From an uncultured Maricaulis sp. (GTDB lineage Bacteria; Pseudomonadota; Alphaproteobacteria; Caulobacterales; Maricaulaceae): a DNA stretch of 33,533 bases. The stretch is taken from NCBI RefSeq assembly GCF_905480005.1, contig NZ_CAJQOO010000123.1, positions 1-33,533 on the forward strand. The letters are read 5' to 3'. The first letter of the stretch is position 1; the number at the start of each line of letters is the position of its first letter. The notes beneath the pieces were generated by a model. The model searched no databases, was not told where the DNA came from, and was given only the letters and a program-made list of their open reading frames with translations. This document shows, piece by piece, positions 22,732 to 31,586 of this stretch. The translations under genes were made by a program, and so were the position numbers.

Positions 22732-24729
22732 ATGTCCGACGAGGACAACCCGTCACCGGTAGCGCCGACAGGCGGCCAGGCGCTGACAGCGCCCGCCAAT
22801 CAGGACGCACCGGGATCCGACGCCCCGCCGCGTGGCGGTAACTGGCTCGTCTGGCTGGGCAATAGCTTCGCGCTTTGCTGGGTCGGTGGAGCCAGTGCCT
22901 ATCTGTGGGCCTATCTGGGGATCCAGTCCTTCGAGGCTCTGGGTCGGTACAGCTTCGGCCAGCTGACGGGTCTGTCGGTCTTCGCGCTCCTGCCCGCCCT
23001 GATCTTCATCATCGCCGGCATGATGGCGCGCGAAATCGTCCGGAGCTCTGCCAATACGCGCCGGGTCGAACTGGCCATCCGCAAGCTGGCCGAGCCGGCG
23101 CAATATGCCCGGCACGAAGTGCAGACACTGTCCGCCGCCGTGTCCGGCGAGGTCGAGCGGATCAATTCGGCGCTGGAAAGCGCGCTCGCCCGCCTGGCGG
23201 CGATGGAAGAAGTGATCAGTCATCACGCCGAGTCCCTTGAACAGTCCGCCACTGATGCCCGCGACCGCACCGAAAGCCTGCTCAAGGGTTTGCGCTCGGA
23301 ACGCCTGCGTCTGGGTGAGGTTTCGGAATCGCTGGACGACAAGGCCGCACTGATCGCCGCCGCCATATCGGATCAGTCGAAAATGGTCGCGGCGGCCGCA
23401 GAACTGGCTGCCAGCCAGGCCTCCGACAGCGAGAAGCGGATACGCGCCAGTGTCGACGATCTCAATGAGGCCGGCAGCGCCGTCACCGAACGCAGCGACG
23501 CCGCGGCCCTCGTCATCTCCGAACGCAGCGGCCATTTGCGCGAATTGTCGGATGGCCTCAAGGAGCGCTCGGAAAATCTCGACGCCGCTTATGTGAAGCA
23601 TCGCCAGCGTCTGGCCGATGCCGGTGAGGCCCTGCGTCAGGAGCAGGAGAAGATCGCCGCCGCACTCGACTTCCACAAGGCCGAGCTGGAAGTCATGGCC
23701 TCGACCGCCCGGGATGGTGCCGACGCGCTGAATTCCGCTGCCTCCAACGGCGCTGTCGCTTTCCGCGAAGCCGTGGAAACCGCGATCGAGCGGGCTGACG
23801 GGATGGCGGGCCGGGTCCGCGCCGAGACCGAAAGCGCGGCGCAGGAACATGAATCCGCCCTCGCCCGCCTGATCGCCTCAGCCCAGGAGGCCAAATCCGT
23901 CTCCGAAGCCGCGATTGATGCGATCGAAGCCCAGGCCGACATCGTCGCCAGCAAGGTCGAACAGACCAATGAGGCGGCCTATGAAGCGGCACGCCGCTCC
24001 GACGAAGCCTTCGAGCTGCGCCTGGCGGAAGCCGACAAGCTGACCAAGCGCGCCTCCGTCGCGGCCGATGAGGCCGCTGATTCCGTGCGCAAGCGGCTCG
24101 AGAGCGTCCTTGCCGCGGCGCGCTCTGAAACCCAGACGGTCGAGCGTCATCTCGACGCCATGACCGAACGCCTGTCAGAAATGCCCGGCATGGCGCGCGA
24201 CCGGGCCCAGGAAGCGGCCGACACGCTGCGCCGTGGCCTGGAGGGTCTGAATGCTGCGGCGATGGCGGCGGCTGAAGAGGCCCAGGAGATTGATGCCGCC
24301 TTCCAGGCCCGCATCCGCCAGAATTACGAATTGCTCTCGGACTTCATGTTGCGCATGGGTTCGGTTGCCGGCGGTCGGCGCGCGCCGGAGCTGGCGAGCA
24401 ATGAACTGCCCGACCCGCTGGCCGGCCGCAAGCCGCGGCGCACGGCCACGCCAAGCGATGACGGGGCATCGGCTGAGTCGGAAACCGAAACAGGGTCGGA
24501 TGACGATATGACGCGACCGCTCGGACACTCCGAAGCGTCGACCCAGCCACGGGCGGAAAATGCTGTTGGCTTCCCGGAGCGAGGCGGACGACGTCCCGGC
24601 GGTTCCGGCAGCGAGCCGGGCTGGCGCTGGAAGGATCTGCTCTCATCCATGCCGGATGACGAGGACGCCCCCGCCCCCCGGCGCGGCAACCGCACCGGCA
24701 AGACGGACCCGGACTCGAACGACAGCTAG
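22732..24729 (+). CDS. Membrane-anchored long coiled-coil protein, TipN-like
   Basis: The ATG at 22732 is preferred (GCGGAG ending 6 nt before it). An ATG at 22684 is the alternative. The 665-residue protein has a Pro-rich cytoplasmic start, two membrane helices at about 38-63 and 78-98, then some 430 residues of Ala/Glu/Arg-rich coiled coil with repeated KxxxxSEAxxAAIDA-type heptads. It ends in an acidic/Pro-rich low-complexity tail and a conserved-looking WRWKDLLSSMPDDED motif. This matches the layout of TipN, the Caulobacter birth-scar protein that orients the polarity axis and flagellum placement. Caulobacter TipN is longer, and I identify it by architecture more than residue identity. 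Alternatives are a chemoreceptor-like or RmuC-like coiled coil, but it has neither a signalling hairpin nor a nuclease domain. Confidence 0.55.
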   Translation: MSDEDNPSPVAPTGGQALTAPANQDAPGSDAPPRGGNWLVWLGNSFALCWVGGASAYLWAYLGIQSFEALGRYSFGQLTGLSVFALLPALIFIIAGMMAREIVRSSANTRRVELAIRKLAEPAQYARHEVQTLSAAVSGEVERINSALESALARLAAMEEVISHHAESLEQSATDARDRTESLLKGLRSERLRLGEVSESLDDKAALIAAAISDQSKMVAAAAELAASQASDSEKRIRASVDDLNEAGSAVTERSDAAALVISERSGHLRELSDGLKERSENLDAAYVKHRQRLADAGEALRQEQEKIAAALDFHKAELEVMASTARDGADALNSAASNGAVAFREAVETAIERADGMAGRVRAETESAAQEHESALARLIASAQEAKSVSEAAIDAIEAQADIVASKVEQTNEAAYEAARRSDEAFELRLAEADKLTKRASVAADEAADSVRKRLESVLAAARSETQTVERHLDAMTERLSEMPGMARDRAQEAADTLRRGLEGLNAAAMAAAEEAQEIDAAFQARIRQNYELLSDFMLRMGSVAGGRRAPELASNELPDPLAGRKPRRTATPSDDGASAESETETGSDDDMTRPLGHSEASTQPRAENAVGFPERGGRRPGGSGSEPGWRWKDLLSSMPDDEDAPAPRRGNRTGKTDPDSNDS

Positions 24730-24759
24730 AAACAGCGCGCTGCGAACCGGGTTGGGCGG

Positions 24760-25389
24760 CTAGTTGTCCGCGGCATGCGTGCGACTGGCGGTCCAGTCAG
24801 CAATCTCGCGACTGGCCTCGCGCGAAGCCTGGTCGAAGGCCGCGACAATGGCCGTGGTCCGGTTGGCGCTGGCACGCACTTGCGAGGTCACCACACGGGC
24901 ACCGGCAAATCGGCGACCACTCTCCGCGACCAGGCGGGCGGAAAGCCGCACCCGAACGATCGGCGCCGCGTCTTCGCCGCGATCATAGACAGCCTCGAAT
25001 TCCTGCATATCAACACGCAGCTCGTAATCGGCCCGAACCCCGTCATCCGCGCGCGTCGGGGCCAGTCCGGACTGACGCGCATTGAAGGTGTCGATCACCA
25101 GGCTCTGAAGCAGCCGCGGTGCCGGAGAAATCCAGCGTGCGCCATGGATATAGGCGAGGCTCGACCCGTCCCGGATGATGGCGATCTGGTCGCCGGACAG
25201 CCCGCGCGGGGCGTTCGGTGTATCGATCTCGATTATGGTCCAGTTCTCACCGGCCAGCTCGGCCGGCTCCGGCGATGACAGGCGATAGACGGAGACCGGT
25301 TCGGCTTCCGGCAGCAAGGAAACGCAGGCGGAGACCGACAGGGCGCTCAGCCCGACAAGGGCGGCCCGGATGTAATGCGATCCGCTCAT
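24760..25389 (-). CDS. PqiC/ABC_trans_aux-family lipoprotein of the lipid transport operon
   Basis: A 209-residue lipoprotein (lipobox SVSAC, lipid Cys-22) of the ABC-type transport auxiliary family, related to PqiC. Family marks are VYRLSSPEP near residue 35, IEIDTPNAPRGLSGDQIAII, then SLAYIHGARWISPAPRLLQS, and RADYELRVDMQEFEAVYD. Its start overlaps the mlaD stop by 4 bp (ATGA), showing translational coupling. It is predicted to sit in the outer membrane facing the periplasm and to cap or dock the MCE channel. It occupies the place that the soluble shuttle MlaC has in the E. coli mla operon. It is the last gene of the operon. No terminator is visible in the 30 bp before the convergent coiled-coil gene. 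Confidence 0.88.
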   Translation of the reverse strand: MSGSHYIRAALVGLSALSVSACVSLLPEAEPVSVYRLSSPEPAELAGENWTIIEIDTPNAPRGLSGDQIAIIRDGSSLAYIHGARWISPAPRLLQSLVIDTFNARQSGLAPTRADDGVRADYELRVDMQEFEAVYDRGEDAAPIVRVRLSARLVAESGRRFAGARVVTSQVRASANRTTAIVAAFDQASREASREIADWTASRTHAADN

Positions 25390-26336
25390 TGCGGCACCTC
25401 CACGGTTTCACGGGGCGCTCCGGCGATGAAGCTCCCGGGATTGCTTTCAACCTCGGACGTGATCCGCTCGAGCGAGGCCACAACGCGCCGCAGGTCTGAG
25501 AGAGTCCGGTTGAGATCCTCGATCCCGCTATCGGCCAGGCTTTCCAGCGCCGGGTGCAGGGTGAGAACAATCTGGTTGGTATCGGCGGCGGCCTGGTTCA
25601 CGGCCATGGCCGCGAGGGTGGTCTCATTGGTCGCCAGCGTCATTTCATTATTGAGGAAGGCTTCCGCCGTCACGCCGAAGCGTTGCAGCGAGATCGCCGC
25701 TTCATTCATGCCCTGGGCCGCCGTGTCGATGCTGGCGAGCGTATTGCGCATGTCGGTGATCAGCGCCTCCTCCTCGGAGAGCCGGTCGGTGATCTCGCGC
25801 AGATTGGTCAGCGTCGCCGAGACCTCGTCCACATTCTGCTCCGACAGGAGGGCCGACAGGCGGAACAACGCCGTTTGCGCGGCGTCGAGCACATCCTCGG
25901 ACCCCTCGACCAGGCCTTCCAGCTGCGCCCGGCGGGCAAAGATGCGGGGCGGCGAACGATTGGCCGGGCTTTCCAGGCGCTGGGCTTCCGGCGTGCCGCC
26001 GGTAATCAGGACATAGGACAGGCCGGTCAGTCCCTGCGGCTCCAGCTGGGCTTCACTGTTCACGCGGACCGGCGTCTGCGCCAGCACGCGGATACGCGCG
26101 ATCACCCGGCTTTGATCATCGAGTTCCAGATCCGTGACTTCCCCCACCTGGATGCCGTTGAAGCGCACTTCGCCGCTTTCGCGCAGACCGCGTACGGGCC
26201 CGTCGAAAACGATGTCATAGAAGGCATACTCCTCGTCAAAGGAGACCTTGCCGAGCCAGAGGGCGAAGAAGCCACCGGCCGCCAGCAGGAGGACGGCGAA
26301 CAAGCCGACCAGGGCGTGATGGGCTTTGGTTTCCAT
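25386..26336 (-). CDS. mlaD: MlaD-family MCE protein of the lipid transporter
   Basis: A 316-residue MCE protein: short cytoplasmic start, one membrane helix (about residues 8-28), the MCE domain (about 38-118, with FDGPVRGLRESGEVRFNGIQ and GEVTDLELD, and GLTGLSYVLITGG at the pore-loop region) and a 190-residue helical/coiled-coil C-terminus rich in Leu, Asn and Glu. E. coli MlaD is about 183 residues, so this one has a long extension, as in MCE proteins thought to form a tube toward the outer membrane. It should form a hexameric ring bound to MlaE in the inner membrane. The gap to mlaF is 3 bp, and it overlaps the lipoprotein gene downstream. Confidence 0.92.
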   Translation of the reverse strand: METKAHHALVGLFAVLLLAAGGFFALWLGKVSFDEEYAFYDIVFDGPVRGLRESGEVRFNGIQVGEVTDLELDDQSRVIARIRVLAQTPVRVNSEAQLEPQGLTGLSYVLITGGTPEAQRLESPANRSPPRIFARRAQLEGLVEGSEDVLDAAQTALFRLSALLSEQNVDEVSATLTNLREITDRLSEEEALITDMRNTLASIDTAAQGMNEAAISLQRFGVTAEAFLNNEMTLATNETTLAAMAVNQAAADTNQIVLTLHPALESLADSGIEDLNRTLSDLRRVVASLERITSEVESNPGSFIAGAPRETVEVPQ

Positions 26337-26339
26337 GCT

Positions 26340-27113
26340 CTAGTTCTCCTTGGCGGCCAGCGCGGCGCGCCCGCGTGGTCCGTGGAAATATTCCTTGATC
26401 CAGGGATGGGGATTCCCCAACAACTCCCTGATTGGCGCGACGGCTTCAACCCGCTTGTCGGCCAAAACCGCGACGCGGTCACAAATCGCGTAAAGACTGT
26501 CGAGATCGTGTGTGATCATGACCACAGTCAGACCCAGGGCATCAGACAATTCCCGGATCAGACTGTCGAACGCCGCCGCGCCGATCGGATCAAGGCCGGC
26601 GGTCGGTTCGTCGAGAAAGAGAATTTCAGGATCCAGCGCCAGCGCCCGCGCCAGGGCTGCGCGCTTGCGCATGCCGCCGGACAATTCAGACGGGAAGCGA
26701 TCCGCCGCGCCCGGATCAAGACCGGCCAGGCCGATCTTCATGCCGGCGATCTCCTCCATGAGCGAGATGGGCATGTCGATATGCTCACGCAGCGGCGCCA
26801 TCACGTTTTCCAGCACGGAGAGCGAGGTAAACAGGGCCCCGTTCTGGAACAACACGCCCAGCCGACTGTCGATCTGGCGACGCTCACGTGCTGACATGTC
26901 GGCCAGGCGCTGGCCGTTCAGGCGTATGTCTCCGCCCTCGGGCTGTTTGAGCCCCAAAATGGTGTTCAGCAATACCGTCTTGCCGGTACCCGATCCGCCG
27001 ACAATGCCGAGAATCTCACCGCGATGGACGTCCAGGTCGAGATGCTCGTGGACGACATGGCGCCCGAAGGCGCTGCGCAGATTGCGGACCGAGATGAGGA
27101 TGTCGTCGGTCAA
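26340..27113 (-). CDS. mlaF: MlaF-family ABC transporter ATPase
   Basis: A 257-residue ATPase with Walker A GGSGTGKT (about 39-46), Q-loop LFQNGALF (about 88-95), signature LSGGMRKR (144-151), Walker B EILFLDEP (163-170) and the switch His in THDLDS (His-202). The Q-loop and signature variants are those of the MlaF/MkL family that energises MCE lipid transport. The start is placed at TTG 27113, whose last two bases overlap the mlaE stop codon (TTGA). No ATG or GTG in frame lies nearby, and family similarity begins right there with DDILISVRNL. It works in the cytoplasm on the MlaE dimer. Confidence 0.93.
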   Translation of the reverse strand: MTDDILISVRNLRSAFGRHVVHEHLDLDVHRGEILGIVGGSGTGKTVLLNTILGLKQPEGGDIRLNGQRLADMSARERRQIDSRLGVLFQNGALFTSLSVLENVMAPLREHIDMPISLMEEIAGMKIGLAGLDPGAADRFPSELSGGMRKRAALARALALDPEILFLDEPTAGLDPIGAAAFDSLIRELSDALGLTVVMITHDLDSLYAICDRVAVLADKRVEAVAPIRELLGNPHPWIKEYFHGPRGRAALAAKEN

Positions 27114-28267
27114 ATCCCCAACTCCAGATACATCATCGCAAACAGGGCCTCGAGCACGATGATGGCGAAAATCGACTGGACCACCGATGCTGTCACGCGC
27201 CGACCCAGCGACTCCACATCGCCCTGGACCTGCATGCCCTGGCGACAGCCGATAATGGCAACCACCATTCCGAATACCGGCGCCTTCGACATGCCGACCC
27301 AGAAATGGCTGATATCGATTTCGGAATGCAGGCGCGTGAAGAACAGCGCCGGCGAGATATCCTGCGCTGACCATGTCACCAGCATGCCGCCGAATATCCC
27401 GGCAACCATCGCGCCGAATGTCAGCAGCGGCGCCATGAGCACACAGGCCACAACCCGCGGCAGGACCAGCGCTTCATAGGGGTCAAGACCCAGCACACGC
27501 ATGGCATCGACTTCCTGCTGCATCTTCATCGCGCCGATCGAGGCGGTGAAGGCGCTGTCCGAGCGGGCAGCCAGCATGATCGCGGTGATCAGCACGCCGA
27601 ACTCGCGCAGGATGGAGAGGCCGACCAGGTCGACCGTAAACACCGACGCGCCGAAACTCTGCAACAAGGTTGCCCCCATGAACGCCACCACAGCGCCGAT
27701 GAAGAATGTCAGGGTCGCGACGATGGGCAATGCGTTGACGCCCACCTCTTCCATCGCCCAGACGGTCGGGGTCAGGCGAAAACGCCAGGGCTGAAGGAAG
27801 CAGGAAGCGCCGGTGGTCAGTGTCTTTCCGAAGAAGGCAAAGGTGTCGACCGCCTCGCGGTAGGCGGCTTCCAGCCCCGCGCCGATCCGGGCCAGGGCCT
27901 TGATGAAGCCGAAGGTCGGCACCTCTTCCGGTCCGCAAATCTGGGTACGCTGGCGGACTTCTTCGATCAGGCGCCGGACCGTGCGGTGCTCGCCGACAAA
28001 ATGGAAATCCGCATCCGGGGTCGGACAGCGCCGCGTTGCCCGGCCCAGCAGGTAGGCTCCCGACGTATCGACCCGGCCAAGATGCCTGACATCAACAATG
28101 ATATTGCAGGGGTCGGCCGCATTCTCGACCGCACGGATCGCACTGTCATGACGGCCGATCGTGTCTACGACCCAATCGCCATGCGGTTCCAGGATCGTGC
28201 GCTCGCCCTCCTCGCGCACAACCAGTTCCGCCCTCGGCGATGATTCGTCCCGCATTCCCCTCATCAT
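27110..28267 (-). CDS. mlaE: MlaE-family permease with N-terminal STAS domain
   Basis: The 385-residue protein fuses a STAS domain (about residues 15-115; ILEPHGDWVVDTIGRH and the strand-helix NIIVDVRHLGRVDTSGAYLL) to a MlaE permease (about 130-385; VGLSILREFGVLITAIMLAA, then RSDSAFTASIGAMKMQQEVD and LGLDPYEALVLPRVVA, which are signature segments). In E. coli the STAS part is the separate protein MlaB, which binds and stabilises MlaF. Here it is covalently attached. The ATG at 28267 has AGGA 6 nt upstream. It lies 7 bp after the MFS gene and overlaps mlaF. The permease forms the inner-membrane core that passes phospholipid to or from the MCE ring. Confidence 0.93.
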   Translation of the reverse strand: MMRGMRDESSPRAELVVREEGERTILEPHGDWVVDTIGRHDSAIRAVENAADPCNIIVDVRHLGRVDTSGAYLLGRATRRCPTPDADFHFVGEHRTVRRLIEEVRQRTQICGPEEVPTFGFIKALARIGAGLEAAYREAVDTFAFFGKTLTTGASCFLQPWRFRLTPTVWAMEEVGVNALPIVATLTFFIGAVVAFMGATLLQSFGASVFTVDLVGLSILREFGVLITAIMLAARSDSAFTASIGAMKMQQEVDAMRVLGLDPYEALVLPRVVACVLMAPLLTFGAMVAGIFGGMLVTWSAQDISPALFFTRLHSEIDISHFWVGMSKAPVFGMVVAIIGCRQGMQVQGDVESLGRRVTASVVQSIFAIIVLEALFAMMYLELGI

Positions 28268-28274
28268 GCAAATC

Positions 28275-29450
28275 CTAGTCGATATTTTCCCGGCGCGGGA
28301 GTGAAGAAACGCGATGCAATCCGAACGCCGCCACCAGGCCCAACAAGCCCGGCACCATCATGAAAGCAAATCCCCCCACTCCGAATGAAGCAAAGGCATA
28401 GCCTGACAGGGTCGACATCGCTGCCAGTATGATGCCACCGGACAAGGCTGAATTGAGGCCTTGTGACAGGGCCGTTTGATCGTCGGGCATATCGCGGGCG
28501 GTAAATCGCAGAAACCCGACATAGGTGGCGGCGAAGGTCAGCGCATGCAAGGCCTGCAGGGGAAACAGCGCCCAGACAGGCGGGGACAGCGCAGTCAGCC
28601 CCCAGCGAACCAGCGAGGCCAGCCCGCCCAACATCATCAGGTGAGCCGGGCTGAGACGCCCGAGCCAGCCCCGCCCGGACAGCCAGAGGAAGGCGATCTC
28701 GAACGCCACGGCGGAGGCCCAGAGCGTGCCGACCATGGCCCCGCTGATACCCTGCTGGGTCCAGGCATTGGCCGAGACGACATAGTAGAAGGCATGTCCC
28801 GACTGGATCAGGGCCGAGGCGGCCAGGGCGAGCCCCAGCGGGCCGGCCAGGCGACGACGCAATTCCTTCCACTCGTCGGGGCGCGGGACATGAGCGGTCG
28901 GCCGGTGCCCCGGCGGCAGCCAGGCCGCGGCCAGCGCCATCAGCCCGCCGGCAATGATCACCCAAGCCAGCACGCTCTCGGTGCCGGTGCGGTCAATCAG
29001 CGCGCCGGCGGTGAAATTGGCGACGATAAAGAGCGCCGAGCCGAAGGCGCGCACCGGGCCGAATTCGAAGGCATGGTCGCGGGCGGCGCGGATTGCGAAC
29101 GCGTCGGTCACCGGGATCTGGCCGAATACCAGCGCGCCGGCCGCGAAGGAGAGCACGACCAGGAGCCAGGGCGAGTCGACCGGGATATGCAGCGCGAAGA
29201 CGACCACGCTCCCGATGGCGAAAGCGAGAATGGGATCCCGATGACGCACGGCGCGGTCAGCCCAGCGCGCGCCGATCGGCGAGACCAGGGTCCGCCCGAT
29301 CATCCCCGCAGCGAGGATCCAGCCAATCCATTCCGGCGACAGGCCACGCCCGTCCAGCCAGCGCGGGAAATAGGGCAGGAAAGCCCCGAACATGAGGTAG
29401 AAGGCGCCATAATATGTGGCGAAGCGCAGGGCTGTGGGTTTGACCATCAT
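28275..29450 (-). CDS. MFS transporter (MFS_1-like, HcaT/PPP type)
   Basis: A 391-residue, 12-helix major facilitator. It resembles the 3-phenylpropionate transporter-like branch: an N-terminal YYGAFYLMFGAFLPYFPRWL, the loop-2/3 motif GARWADRAVRHRD, VRAFGSALFIVANFTAG and, in the second half, GLNSALSGGIILAAMSTLSG. The start at 29450 (or 29447) follows AGGAAG. Aromatic acids, sugars and nucleosides are transported by relatives, so the substrate is open. It ends 7 bp before mlaE and so may be the first gene of the lipid-transport operon, an unusual partner. Its promoter would have to lie in the divergent 29451-29596 stretch. Confidence 0.88.
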   Translation of the reverse strand: MMVKPTALRFATYYGAFYLMFGAFLPYFPRWLDGRGLSPEWIGWILAAGMIGRTLVSPIGARWADRAVRHRDPILAFAIGSVVVFALHIPVDSPWLLVVLSFAAGALVFGQIPVTDAFAIRAARDHAFEFGPVRAFGSALFIVANFTAGALIDRTGTESVLAWVIIAGGLMALAAAWLPPGHRPTAHVPRPDEWKELRRRLAGPLGLALAASALIQSGHAFYYVVSANAWTQQGISGAMVGTLWASAVAFEIAFLWLSGRGWLGRLSPAHLMMLGGLASLVRWGLTALSPPVWALFPLQALHALTFAATYVGFLRFTARDMPDDQTALSQGLNSALSGGIILAAMSTLSGYAFASFGVGGFAFMMVPGLLGLVAAFGLHRVSSLPRRENID

Positions 29451-29596
29451 GACTTCCTGATCGTGCGCTTCGCTGCAGCGCCGCATTTCCCGGCTAGAGC
29501 GGCTTGGCGAACAATGTTCACTTCTATAGGTTCGCGTTTCAATTGCCACCGCCGGAATCACGCCTCATGGACGGACATAACCTTGTTTCCGCAGGG

Positions 29597-30862
29597 ATGG
29601 AAAAGGAGAGTGAGGTCACGCCGGTCCGGCCGTTGCGCGTCCTTGTCACCGGATACCGATCCCATCCCCATGTTGGCGGACAGGGCGTCTATCTTCGCGA
29701 ATTGACCCGCGCCCTCCGCGCACTCGGCCATGACGTGTCCGTCGCCTCGGGCCCCCCCTATCCCGAGCTTGACCCGGGCATCACCCTGTACGAACTGCCG
29801 TCGCTCGACCTGTTCGCCGAAGACAATGCCTTTCTCGCCCTGCGCGCCCGGCACCTGAAGTCCTGGTCCGACCTGTCGGAATGGCTGGCACACAATTCCG
29901 GCGCTTTCGGCGAGCTCTACGCATTCGGCCGCCGCCTGGACCGGTTTCTCAAGGCGCATGAAGACCAGTTCGACGTGGTCCATGACAATCAGACCCTGTC
30001 GGCCCCCATGCTGCGCATCAATGCGCGCATCCCGGTCATCACCACCCTGCACCACCCGATTGCCATCGACCGCGATTATGCCATCGCGGCCGGTCGCAAA
30101 TGGTGGGAGCGCCTGCTGACCCGGCGCTGGTACCGCTTCATCGACATGCAGGCCAGAACCGCCCGCGCCCTGCCGCGCCATCTCGCCGTCTCCGGCGCCG
30201 CCCGTCAGACCCATGCCGAGCGCTATGGTGTTGATCCGGACCGCGTGAGGGTCGCCTTCAACGGGCTGGATCACGACACTTTCTGCCCCGATAGCGCCGT
30301 TGAGCGCGAGACCGGACTGATCGTGACCACAGCCAGCGCCGACGTCCCGATCAAGGGTCTGGACGTCCTGATCGAGGCCCTCGCCCGCGTCGCGGCCGCC
30401 CGCCCTGCGGCCCGGCTTCATATCATCGGCACGCTGCGCGACGGTCCCGCCAAGCGCATGCTGGCCGCACACGGCCTGTCCGAGCGCGTGACCACCTCGT
30501 CCGACCTGACCCGGGCCGAGGTCGCTGATCTCTACCGCCGCGCCCATATCGTTGCCTGTCCGGCCCGCTTTGAAGGTTTCGGCTTTCCCGCCGCCGAGGC
30601 CATGGCGTGCGGATCCGCCGTGGTCGCCAGTGATGGCGGCGCATTGCCGGAAGTGGTCGGCGATGCCGGTCTTGTCTCTCCGGCCGGGGAAGCGGGGCCG
30701 ATGGCCGACAATCTCGCCCGCCTGCTCGATGATCCGGCCCTCGCCGGTGAATTGGGCGCACGCGCCGCCGACCGGGCCCGCAGGGAATTCAACTGGTCGA
30801 GCCATGCGCTCGCCGCCTCGCATCTCTATGTCGAGGCCTTGTCAGAACAGGTCAGGGCCTGA
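29597..30862 (+). CDS. GT4-family glycosyltransferase
   Basis: A GT-B fold glycosyltransferase of about 421 residues. The N-terminal domain opens with LRVLVTGYRSHPHVGGQGVY (acceptor-side Gly-rich loop). The C-terminal domain carries the GT4 nucleotide-sugar signature ARFEGFGFPAAEAMACGSAV followed by ASDGGALPEVVGDAGL (E-x7-E pattern), with KGLDVLIEALARVAA before it. The start is uncertain: ATGs at 29567 and 29504 are possible, and 29597 is chosen because conserved sequence begins soon after and a GCAGG lies nearby. It is the first gene of a tight three-gene operon (gaps of 4 bp and -1 bp) with a methyltransferase and a toroid protein. The donor and acceptor are unknown. Confidence 0.88.
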   Translation: MEKESEVTPVRPLRVLVTGYRSHPHVGGQGVYLRELTRALRALGHDVSVASGPPYPELDPGITLYELPSLDLFAEDNAFLALRARHLKSWSDLSEWLAHNSGAFGELYAFGRRLDRFLKAHEDQFDVVHDNQTLSAPMLRINARIPVITTLHHPIAIDRDYAIAAGRKWWERLLTRRWYRFIDMQARTARALPRHLAVSGAARQTHAERYGVDPDRVRVAFNGLDHDTFCPDSAVERETGLIVTTASADVPIKGLDVLIEALARVAAARPAARLHIIGTLRDGPAKRMLAAHGLSERVTTSSDLTRAEVADLYRRAHIVACPARFEGFGFPAAEAMACGSAVVASDGGALPEVVGDAGLVSPAGEAGPMADNLARLLDDPALAGELGARAADRARREFNWSSHALAASHLYVEALSEQVRA

Positions 30863-30866
30863 ACCG

Positions 30867-31586
30867 ATGCAGACCATTCAGACAGAAAGCCTGGCGCTCG
30901 AGCCCGGCATGCGCGTTCTTGATCTGGGCTGCGGCCAGGGCCGGCACCTGCACGGCCTGTACTGGGACGAGACACCGGTCACCGCCGTCGGGCTGGACCT
31001 TTGCTATGAAGACGTGGTGATCGCGCTCGACAAATTCTTCGAGCTCCCGCCGCCTGAACCCGCTTCGCCATTGCGCCATGCCGTCCTCACGGCCGGGACC
31101 GGCGAGACGCTTCCCTTTCCTGACAATACATTCGATCGCGTCATCTGTTCCGAAGTGCTCGAACATGTGCCCGACCCCGAACTTTTCCTCGCCGAAATTC
31201 GCCGTGTCCTCAAGCCGGACGGGATATTCGCCGCCTCGGTGCCGCGCTATTGGCCGGAAGCGATCTGCTGGTGGCTGTCCTTTGGCTATCAGAATACGCC
31301 GGGCGGGCATGTCCGCATCTTCAAGCCGAAAGCCTTCCGACATGATGTCGAAAAGCATGGCTTCCGCCGTTTCCGCCGCCATTGGGCCCATGCCTTGCAC
31401 AGCCCGTATTGGTGGCTGCGGTGTGCTGTCTGGGACACCCAGGAAAGCAATGGTCTGGTCGCGCTCTACCGGCGCTTCCTGGAATGGGATCTGATCAAGC
31501 GTCCCTGGCTCACCCGGGCCATGGAATGGGGGCTTGATCCGGTCATGGGCAAGTCGGTGGTGATGTATTTCAGGAAGACGAATTGA
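30867..31586 (+). CDS. Class I SAM-dependent methyltransferase (UbiE/Methyltransf_11 type)
   Basis: A 239-residue methyltransferase. Motif I is MRVLDLGCGQGRHLHGLYW (about residues 15-33), motif II is VTAVGLDLCYEDV, the post-core segment FDRVICSEVLEHVPDPELFL is typical, then IRRVLKPDGIFAASVPRYWP. The C-terminal third is Trp- and Arg-rich (WHAHALHSPYWWLR-like region) and less usual, suggesting a specific acceptor. The ATG at 30867 comes 4 bp after the glycosyltransferase stop, and its own stop overlaps the start of the next gene (TGATG). The gene order suggests it methylates the glycosylated product of the operon, but the acceptor (sugar, lipid or small molecule) cannot be told from sequence. 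Confidence 0.9.
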   Translation: MQTIQTESLALEPGMRVLDLGCGQGRHLHGLYWDETPVTAVGLDLCYEDVVIALDKFFELPPPEPASPLRHAVLTAGTGETLPFPDNTFDRVICSEVLEHVPDPELFLAEIRRVLKPDGIFAASVPRYWPEAICWWLSFGYQNTPGGHVRIFKPKAFRHDVEKHGFRRFRRHWAHALHSPYWWLRCAVWDTQESNGLVALYRRFLEWDLIKRPWLTRAMEWGLDPVMGKSVVMYFRKTN

